NCBI GenBank assembly: GCA_001430745.1
Contig: KQ481983.1
Span: 250,356-262,301, forward strand
Origin: Auxenochlorella pyrenoidosa
Taxonomy: Eukaryota; Chlorophyta; Trebouxiophyceae; Chlorellales; Chlorellaceae
Reading direction: 5' to 3'
DNA: 11,946 nucleotides
Shown here: positions 1 through 6,155 of the stretch, in pieces
How positions within the stretch are numbered: the first letter of the stretch is position 1
Layout: every line of letters starts with the position of its first letter
Program-made: the position numbers and the translations under genes
Notes under the pieces: model-generated
What the model was told of the DNA's origin: nothing
Database searches by the model: none
What the model saw: only the letters and a program-made list of their open reading frames with translations

Positions 1-569
1 GAGTGTCGTCAGGAGGGTCGTGGCGGTGATGACCGAGCCCTCATCTGCTATGGCTGCCAGCCATGTTTGATCACACCTATCCCAAGGTGAGTGCTCTCTG
101 TACCAGACACCATATGCACCTGCCAGGTTCGACTTGCTGTCGGCAGCCAGGGCTCTGGTTACAGCATGCATGAGCAATGAGGCAGGTCAGGGGCAGGGCA
201 GGCGGGGTTGAGGCCGCAGGATTGCAGGAGGGGAGGAACACAAGTACAGGTGGTTTGCTTGAGGCTGCCGGGCGGGCAGGCACAGCTGGAGTGAGGCAGC
301 TAGAGGGAGCAGGCCAGGGAGGGTGCAGGGGCTACAGAGGGGCTGGCAACCACCTCCAGCACCCAGGGGCGTAGCTGTGTTGTTCAAGATGCGAGAGCAG
401 TTGCCACCGCTGCATTGGCCAGGTGCAATGCAGGCGGCAAGGTGCAGTGCGACAGCTCGGCGGGCAGCGCTGGGGCAGGCACCCAGGGGGGCCAGGCATG
501 GAGGAAGGAGGGTGCTGCAAGCCTGCTCTCGCGCAAGATTGCGGCAGAAGGGATGGGGCCAGCAGGGCG
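1..569. other. 3' flank of array gene 1, no separate gene supported
   Basis: This stretch lies downstream of the copy-1 stop codon on the minus strand. It is homologous to 1346-1924 and roughly to 2723-3314. Several long open frames cross it, but in copy 3 their frame is broken, which argues for untranslated sequence. A TGTAA motif, the usual green-algal poly(A) signal, is on the minus strand at 163-159, about 400 nt after the stop; it is not conserved at the same place in the other copies. Confidence 0.5.
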
Positions 570-842
570 TCAGATGCCAAACAGCAGGACGGGGGCAGTA
601 ATGACGGTGATGAGGAGGGCCAGGACGGCGCTGAGCGCGACGCCAAAGTAAAAGCGCGCCCACGCACAGACCAGGGAGGTGGCCACCAGGACGAGCACAC
701 TCTGTGCGATGTCCGACAGGCACGACCTGCCGGACCCGCCCAACCCGGCCGGCAGCTCAGCGGGCGTGCCCGGCTGCGGCTGGGGCTGCGCAGGCTGCTG
801 CAGGTTGGGCTTCGGCTGCCCATCGCGGTCTGGAGCCGGCAT
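570..842 (-). CDS. Small Pro/Gln-rich membrane protein, array paralogue 1
   Basis: 90 residues, family not recognised. Residues 1-35 are hydrophilic and Pro/Gln-rich, beginning MPAPDRD. Residues 36-45 form a Gly/Ser linker. Residues about 45-60 and 66-88 are two strongly hydrophobic stretches separated by the short turn AWARFYFG (Trp61, Arg63), suggesting a membrane hairpin ending in Leu-Leu-Phe-Gly-Ile. No signal peptide is evident. The MPAP start was chosen because this ATG is present in all three paralogues. The frame stays open upstream to 968 without another ATG and is similar in the other copies there, so a spliced longer N-terminus is possible. Stop codon TGA. Membrane location is inferred from hydrophobicity only; function unknown. 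Confidence 0.6.
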   Translation of the reverse strand: MPAPDRDGQPKPNLQQPAQPQPQPGTPAELPAGLGGSGRSCLSDIAQSVLVLVATSLVCAWARFYFGVALSAVLALLITVITAPVLLFGI

Positions 843-1924
843 TGAGCCAGCCGCGGCCGCTCTGGGGCGAACGGCATGCAGGCAGCGCCGCGCTGGCCGA
901 GCAATTGCAGGCCGCCCTGCAGCAGGCGGCGGCGTAGCCGGTGGAATGTGCTGTATGTGAGAGGTTTACATACCTAGCTAGTTGTCTGCAATGCCTTAAA
1001 AGAAGTTTAGCACGGTTGTCAGAAGCTACTGGCGCCCTCACGCCATCTGCAAGTTCCGGCGGCGGGTGGAGACGCTCGCCTGCGGGGTGGCGCTGGTAGG
1101 TCACCGCTGGCAGCGGCACCGCGGCATGGGCTGCCAGCGCCTTGAGCATCGCGGTGTGACAGTTGGAGCGGGCTTGACCACTGCTGTCGGCAGGAGCTCG
1201 GCAAGGCGCTTTCAAGAGGAGGAAGGGCGGACGGGCGAAAACCTCTGATGCCTGTGCGAAAGGAACGATTACATGACACCAGGTGCAATGAGAAAGACAG
1301 TGGCGCACTCCGATGAAGCCAGGGTGAAGAGATGGCCAAGGTGCACGACACCGGCAGCAGGAGGGTCGTGGCGGTGGTGTCGAGCCCTTCAGCTGTGGCT
1401 GCCAGCCACGTTCAATCACACCTATCCCAAGGTGGGTGCTCCCTGTCCCGGCAGCCGGACAGCCGTATGCGCCTGCTGGGTTCAGCTTGCTGTTGGTAGA
1501 CAGGCTCTGGTTTGGTTTGGGCATGCATGGGCAATGAAGCGGGTGAGGGGCAGGGCAGGCGGGGATGAGGTGGCACGAGTGCAGGAGGAAGGGAACAAGT
1601 ACAGGCGGTGTTCATGAGGCTGCTTAAAGAGCAGGCACAGCTGGAGTGCGGCAGCAAGACCAGCAGGCGCGGGAGGGTGAAGGGAGCTACGGAGGGGCTG
1701 GCAACTGCCCCAAGCACCTATGGGGGCAGCTTTGCAGTTCAAGATGCGACACCAACCGCCGCAACTGCATTGGCCAGGTGCAATGCGGGCGGCAAGGTCA
1801 GGTGCGATGGCATTGTGGGCAGCGCTGGGCAAGCACCCAGGGGTGCCAAGCACGGAGAAAGAAGGGTGCTGTTGCGAGCCTGCTCCTGGGCCAAATTGTG
1901 GGCCTGGGCGAGCCTGGCAGGGCG
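843..1924. other. Inter-gene part of repeat units 1/2; possible 5' exon and leader
   Basis: This spans the upstream region of array gene 1 and the downstream region of gene 2. On the minus strand, codons just upstream of the gene-1 ATG (843-968) stay open and align without gaps to the same stretch in copies 2 and 3. A candidate splice acceptor, CTGCTGCAG followed by GG, lies at about 923-915 on the minus strand. A conserved ATG sits at 1149-1147 and opens a frame reading PLPAV...RHPAGE that is also present in the other copies. Between 1350 and 1924 I see only the 3' flank of gene 2. Confidence 0.4.
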
Positions 1925-2224
1925 CTAGATGCCAAACAGCAGGTGGAACAGAGTGAAGACGGTCAGGATGAAGGCCAGGCCGGCGCTGAGCACGGTGCCG
2001 TAGTGAAAGCGCGCCCAGGCAAAGACCAGGGAGAGAGCCACCAGGGAGACCACACCCCGTGCGATGTGCCAAAGGTACGACCTGTCAGACCCCCCTGAGC
2101 CCGCCGGCGGCTCAGCAGGTGTGCCCGGCTCGGCAGGCGTGCTCAGCTGCGGCGGGGGCTGTGGCGGGGGCTGCGGCGGGGGCTGGTCGGGCCCTGGCTG
2201 CCGATCGCGATCTGGAGCCGGCAT
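1925..2224 (-). CDS. Small Pro/Gln-rich membrane protein, array paralogue 2
   Basis: 99 residues, same unrecognised family as 570-842. The tail starts MPAPDRDRQP and contains three successive PPPQ-type units (about residues 15-26) encoded by a 12-bp tandem repeat, making it the longest tail of the three. Hydrophobic residues about 53-69 and 74-97 flank the conserved AWARFHYG turn (Trp70, Arg72). The C-terminus is HLLFGI, nearly the same as in copy 1. Many differences from copy 1 are synonymous (GAC/GAT, ACG/ACA, CCC/CCT), while the turn and the C-terminal Phe-Gly are kept, as expected for a translated gene. A GTG 18 nt upstream is in frame, but the conserved ATG is preferred. Stop codon TAG. 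Confidence 0.6.
   Translation of the reverse strand: MPAPDRDRQPGPDQPPPQPPPQPPPQLSTPAEPGTPAEPPAGSGGSDRSYLWHIARGVVSLVALSLVFAWARFHYGTVLSAGLAFILTVFTLFHLLFGI
2151..2186 (+). repeat. 12-bp coding minisatellite, three units
   Basis: GGCGGGGGCTGC/T is repeated exactly three times in tandem. On the minus strand it encodes a Pro-Pro-Gln-Pro repeat in the tail of array paralogue 2. The unit is a multiple of three, so copy-number change keeps the frame. Copies 1 and 3 lack the expansion. Confidence 0.85.
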
Positions 2225-3314
2225 GGAGCCAGCCGCGGCCACTCTAGGCGCAGCCGCGTGCAGGCGGCGTAGGGTCGGCAGAGCAAGTGCAGGCCGTCCT
2301 GCGACAGCCAGCGGCGCGGCCGGTAGAAAGCGCTGTTTGTGAGAGGTTCATATACCCAGCCGTCACCTGCGATTCCTGAGAGAAGGTTAGTGCTGTTGGC
2401 AGCAGCAACTGGCGCCGTCACCCTGTCAGCAAGTTCCGGCGGCGGGTGGAGACGCTCGCCTGCAGGGTGACGCTGCACTGCCGGCAGCGGCACCGCCGCA
2501 CGGGCTGTCAGCGGCTTGAGCATCGCGATGTGACAGTTGGAGCAGGCTTGGCCACTGCTGTCGGCGCGAGCTCGGCAGAGCGCTTCCAAGCGCCGGGAGG
2601 GTGGCCAGCGGAAAACGTCCGATGTCTGTGCGAATGGAATAATTGCATAAAACCAGGTGCAAAAAGCAAGAGAGTGACGCACTTGGATGAAGCCAGGGTG
2701 AAGAGGCCAGAGTGCGACACACCGTCAGCAGCGGGAGGGTTGTCGCGGTGGTGACCGAGCCCTCATCTGCTATAGCTGCCGGCCATCTTCAATCACACCT
2801 ATCCCAAGGTGGGTGCTCTCTTTACAAGAAGCTGGGTAGGAATATGCACCTGCTGGGCTCCTCTAGCTGTTGGTTGACAGGGCGCTGGGTTGAGCACGCG
2901 TGGGCGACGTAGCCATCCAGGGGCAGGGCAGGCAGAGTGCCGCCGCACGATGCTGAGGGAAGGAAATCAAGTGCAGTTGGTGTGCATGAGGCTGCCGGAC
3001 AGGCAGGGACAGCTGGAGTGCGGGAGCTAGACGGAGCAGGCTGGGAAAGGTGCAGCGAGCTACAGAGGGGCTGGCAACCGCCTCCAGCACCCAAGGGGGG
3101 GCAGCTGCAGCTGTGTGGTTCAAGAAGCAACAGCTGCCGCCACAGCTGCATTGGGCAGGTGTAATGCAGACGGCAAGATGCAGATCAAGTACGGATGCGA
3201 TGGATCAGTGGGCAGCGCTGGGCAGGCACTTAGGGGTGCTGGGCATGGAGGAAGGAGGGTGCTGCCAACCTGCTGCATCAAATTGTGGCAAAGGGGGCAG
3301 GCACTAGCAGCGCG
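2225..3314. other. Inter-gene part of repeat units 2/3; possible 5' exon and leader
   Basis: This holds the upstream region of gene 2 and the downstream region of gene 3. The minus-strand frame of gene 2 is open to about 2350. A candidate acceptor CTGTCGCAG followed by GA lies just upstream of the RPALAL... codons (near 2305-2297). The conserved upstream ATG is at 2523-2521. A TGTAA on the minus strand at 2826-2822, about 490 nt past the gene-3 stop, could be its poly(A) signal. No other gene is supported. Confidence 0.4.
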
Positions 3315-3950
3315 CTAGTAGCCAAACATGCCGAACAGGCGGTTCAAGAGAGTGAAGGGGATGATGAAGGCAGCCAAGAAGGCGCAGAGCACGGCGGAAA
3401 AGTGCAGGCGCCCCCAGGCGAGGCACAGGGAGCAGGCCGCCAGGGTGGACACCGTCTGCGCCATGAGCCGCAGGTGCGGCAACGCAAAGGGGCCCCAAGA
3501 GCCCGCTGAGCCTGCCGCCGCCTCAGCAGGCGCGCCCGGTCCAGCAGGCGAGGCCGATGGAGGCTGCTGTGGGGCGGGCTCGGGCTGCTCATCGCGGCCA
3601 GGAGCCGGCATGGAGCCAGCCACAGCCGCGATGGGCTGAGAAGCATGCAGGCGGCGTCGGGCCGGCAGTCCAAGAGCATGCACTCCTGCAACAGGCAGCA
3701 GCAACGCAGCCGGTGGTAATTGTTGTGTGAAATTCCATTACCAGAGAACGGTCGATTTTGCGCGACGCAAGAGAACAGGTCGATGTTGGCAGGAGCAACC
3801 GTCGCCGCGAGTCATGCCAAGGCAGCGCCGCCGCCGGCGGGCGGAGACACTCGCCTGCAGGGTGGCGCCGGTGCGTCACTGCAGACAGCGGCACCACCGC
3901 ACGGGCTGTCGGCGGACTGATCATCGCAGTGTGTCAATTAGCGCACTCTC
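2723..3950. repeat. Tandem repeat unit, copy 3 (about 1.2 kb, right end diverged)
   Basis: Third direct repeat (anchor at 2793). It is the most diverged copy. Similarity to copies 1 and 2 is clear around 2723-2820, 3060-3110, 3320-3710 and 3838-3940, then fades at about 3945-3950. That marks the right edge of the array. The outermost position and greater divergence are consistent with this being the older member, but that is inference. Confidence 0.75.
3315..3611 (-). CDS. Small Pro/Gln-rich membrane protein, array paralogue 3
   Basis: 98 residues, the most diverged member of the array family. The tail starts MPAPGRDEQP and is Pro/Ala/Gly-rich. Hydrophobic residues about 51-66 and 71-89 flank a modified turn AWGRLHFS (Trp66, Arg68). 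The C-terminus is extended to LFGMFGY, as if the terminal Leu-Phe-Gly element had been doubled. The invariant core across all three copies is S-L-x-x-A-W-x-R, then L-x-A-x-L-A, a Thr and terminal L-F-G. The frame remains open upstream to 3740 (no ATG, only a TTG at 3704), and those upstream codons (LPARRRLHA) resemble copies 1 and 2. Stop codon TAG. Function unknown. Confidence 0.55.
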   Translation of the reverse strand: MPAPGRDEQPEPAPQQPPSASPAGPGAPAEAAAGSAGSWGPFALPHLRLMAQTVSTLAACSLCLAWGRLHFSAVLCAFLAAFIIPFTLLNRLFGMFGY

Positions 3951-4504
3951 GACACAGTTTTCAGCAGCAGCCGGCGATTCCGAGAGAAGGGAGGGTGCCG
4001 AGGCGCGACCTTGCGCAAGGATCAAGAGTCAGAGGGCGGTGGACGCGACTGCAATCCAATCAGGCCATGGCATGCCAGCGCTGACTTGTGGGCACCAAAG
4101 GCTGCAGCACCGCCCCGGCTGCCATCTTCTAAGCAAGTCCACAGGTGCTACGAGTCCCCTCTCTGTCTCGTCACAGGGTTAGGTGGGTTTTTGGGGCGGC
4201 CTGCACCCCCCAGGCCTAGGGTTGATAGCGCCTGGCTGCAGGTTCTGCAGACTGCAGCCAGCACTGCAGGCCTTGTGTTGACCTTGGAAGCGACGGGTAC
4301 TGCCAGTGAGCATGCTGCAGCAGGCATGGACGCCCCGGAACCGCTGCAGGGGCACCGCGGAACGCTTGCTGTCGACGGCGGCAGCTGCTGATGCCCGGGC
4401 GCCCCCGCCTCCTACAAGGGTGCCTCCAGCTCTTCCAAGGTTGTCCACTGCCCTTCCTATCACCCCTTCTGCACCAGGTCACCAGGTCATCAGAAACCTT
4501 CAGC
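3612..4504. other. Right edge of array and 5' flank of the 4505 gene
   Basis: Positions 3612-3950 are the upstream part of repeat copy 3, with a candidate minus-strand acceptor CCTGTTGCAG followed by GA near 3697-3688 and the conserved ATG at 3924-3922. From 3950 to 4504 the sequence is single-copy within the window. Short overlapping frames exist on both strands, but none shows recognisable protein features. This part probably contains the leader or an upstream exon of the plus-strand gene that follows. No promoter element can be named with confidence. Confidence 0.4.
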
Positions 4505-5285
4505 ATGTCCACCCACCCGTCACACGCACTGCTGCAAGCGGTTTCTTCATGCCGCATCACCCCTAACCCCGCGCCGGGGCGGGGCTCGCAGCGCCTCCTC
4601 ACCTCGCCTGGCATGGCCAAGGCCTGGCCCGCAGCGCCGCCAGCGCCTCTGGCCGGCACTTTCTCGGCTGCAGCGCAGCCCCTGCCCGTGCCCAGCGCAA
4701 CCAGCGGCGCAGCAGCCAGCGGGGCCAGCAGCAGCGACGCGGTGGGTGGGGCTGCTCAACAATTGGCCGGGGCAGCTTGGCATGAGCGTGCATACTGGCT
4801 GCTGCGCCCCTGGAGAGCTCCGGCCCAGCGCACCTGCCTGCTGGCTACCCTCAAGGCTGCCACCTGCAACTTTGTTGCTGCCCTGCCCGGCCTCCTGCCT
4901 GCAGGGCGAGGAGACGCAGCGTGCGGCAGGCGGCCTGGCACCCGGCGGCGGCACCGGCGTGGAGGCGGCGGCGGCAAGAGTTAGGTCAAGGCTGGCTCAG
5001 CTGGCAGGGTTCGGCGCGTGCATGGTGCTGATGTGCAGCGTCCAAGCCCGCTGGCACCTGTTGCCACCGGCCAGGCTGCTGGGCGCGGCAGCCCCTCTGA
5101 TGGATCCCTTCATTGTCATGGCGGAGGTCATCCTCACCATGCGGGTGCCGCGCGTGCTTGGGGCGGTGACAGACTACGAGGATGCCTGCCGCCAGGCCGC
5201 CGGCCCGCAGCGCCAGCTGTGGTGGTGGCAGTTCCTCCAGCGCTTCCTGCTCTGGCTGCGCAGCCTGCTGGGGAGCAAGCCCTGA
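4505..5285 (+). CDS. Unrecognised algal membrane protein, two exons
   Basis: Proposed exons are 4505-4741 and 4905-5285, joined in phase 0 across a 163-nt intron (donor GTGGGT at 4742, acceptor CTGCCTGCAG ending 4904). The joined frame gives 205 residues and ends at TGA. Residues 1-40 lack acidic residues and contain several Arg/His/Ser, which would fit an organellar transit peptide; then comes an Ala/Ser/Pro linker. Hydrophobic stretches lie at about 109-125 and 137-158, and the C-terminus (about 184-201) is rich in Trp/Phe/Leu with Arg, like an amphipathic helix. Alternative starts are the ATG at 4613, with the better GGCATGG context (169 residues), and the ATG at 4391. I do not recognise the family. 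The intron is inferred from consensus sites and from the coding character resuming after it. Confidence 0.55.
4742..4904 (+). other. Inferred GT-AG intron of the 4505 gene
   Basis: The donor GCG|GTGGGT and acceptor TGCAG|GGC restore a phase-0 frame. The exon-1 frame reads through the intron and then becomes basic Arg/Gly low-complexity sequence, ending at a stop near 4984. The exon-2 frame after 4905 has a normal composition with membrane segments. Splicing is therefore the simpler reading. Confidence 0.5.
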
Positions 5286-6155
5286 AGGGTGTGGTGCCTG
5301 CCGGCGCCTGCGGCAGGCGGCCACCTCAGCCCAGAGCAGCGCATCCTCGCACCCCGCCCGCACCGCACCCCAGTGACACAAGGCAACTCGTGTCTTTTGC
5401 CACTTCATCGTCGCAAACCACCTGACCCTAGTAATGTCGAAGTCGGCCTTAGTTCGCCATGCCGCACCGAACCCAGTTTCCTGTTCTTTGGATTCTCTGT
5501 CCCAGGCCCACCCTGGCCCCTGGAGATCATTGTTGCAAGCTCTGATGCGGTCAGACACACTTCAAGTCCAAACAAGCAAGCGCCACTTCCAGCAAGAGCG
5601 CGGTCAGGGAGATGCATGGCACACGCAGGCAAACGTCCACACTGGGCACCTTATGATGGCAATGCAGCTGCTTGCAGCCCCAAGAGCAGCGCGCTTTGTT
5701 TGGAAATCTCTAGCCTTTTCAAGCTGCAGGGGTGGGAAGTGAGGAGGAAATGAACGGCTGCGTTGCCATGGCAAGACCCGCCTGCTGCCGCTGCGCTGCC
5801 CCGCCGCCAGTAGAGTGGACGTGGCCCGCCGCGGCAGCCTAAGCATCGTCTCAACTGCCTGCTGCAATAATCCTCCGCGATCTGGCACGCCTGCCGGGTT
5901 GCCGCAAGCTCCAGCACGCCTACACCATTCCTGGCGTGTGTCTCGCTGCCGGTAAGCTTCGAGCGCCTCTGAATATCGCCAACCCATGCCCGATGGCGCA
6001 ATGCGCCGGCTGCCGCAGCGCACGCTTGGGTGTGCCGCCGCCATACCGCCGCCGATGCCTATCGGCACCCACACTCCCACTCTTGCGCAGGGCCGGCCTG
6101 TCGGTGCGTGGTCCTGAGGGTGGTAGCGCGCGCCTGCAACCGCGGTGCTGTCAGC
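5286..6155. other. Intergenic: 3' flank of the 4505 gene and leader of the dehydrogenase gene
   Basis: About 870 nt lie between two same-strand genes. No TGTAA poly(A) signal was seen after the upstream stop. A strong donor-like CCG|GTAAGC at 5952 and CTGTCAG immediately before the dehydrogenase ATG (acceptor ending 6154) could bound a 5'UTR intron; this is only a suggestion. The dehydrogenase frame is open upstream of its ATG to at least 6030 but has no earlier ATG. A long minus-strand open frame crosses the region and runs antisense into exons 1-2 of the dehydrogenase; I treat it as a GC-rich shadow. Confidence 0.4.

Larger units (their letters stand above)
1..1345. repeat. Tandem repeat unit, copy 1 (about 1.35 kb)
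   Basis: This is the first of three direct repeats. The anchor TCACACCTATCCCAAGGT occurs at 71, 1416 and 2793, giving spacings of 1345 and 1377 nt. A second anchor, around TTCCGGCGGCGGGTGGAGA, occurs near 1054 and 2434, with a diverged form near 3830. Copies are clearly homologous but interrupted by many substitutions and small indels. The window opens already inside homologous sequence, so the left boundary is arbitrary and another copy may lie to the left. The unit carries one small minus-strand gene. No terminal inverted repeats or transposase were seen, so unequal crossing-over is a better explanation than transposition. Confidence 0.85.
1346..2722. repeat. Tandem repeat unit, copy 2 (about 1.38 kb)
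   Basis: Second direct repeat of the array, aligned through the same anchors (1416 and about 2434). It differs from copy 1 by short indels, for example six missing bases near 2475 relative to 1095, and by an expanded 12-bp repeat at 2151-2186. Its gene lies at the same relative position and orientation as in copy 1. Confidence 0.85.

Noticed and set aside
1482..2072. Long minus-strand frame downstream of array gene 2, partly matched in copy 1 (187-723)
   Set aside because: Copies 1 and 2 align without gaps in this frame, but in copy 3 the matching segments fall in two different frames (2822-3151 and 2863-3123). The frame is not maintained, so untranslated repeat sequence is more likely.
2225..2242. 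GTG start adding six residues to array paralogue 2
   Set aside because: The MPAP ATG is shared by all three copies, and non-ATG starts are rare in nuclear algal genes. The residues may still be translated if an upstream exon exists.
2530..2544. CSNCH, a possible CxxCH haem-binding motif, on the minus strand of copy 2
   Set aside because: Copy 1 has Arg in place of the first Cys, copy 3 lacks the motif, and no other cytochrome c feature is present.
1..3950. Transposable element as the source of the tandem units
   Set aside because: No terminal inverted repeats, target-site duplications, reverse transcriptase or transposase were seen. The direct head-to-tail order fits unequal crossing-over.
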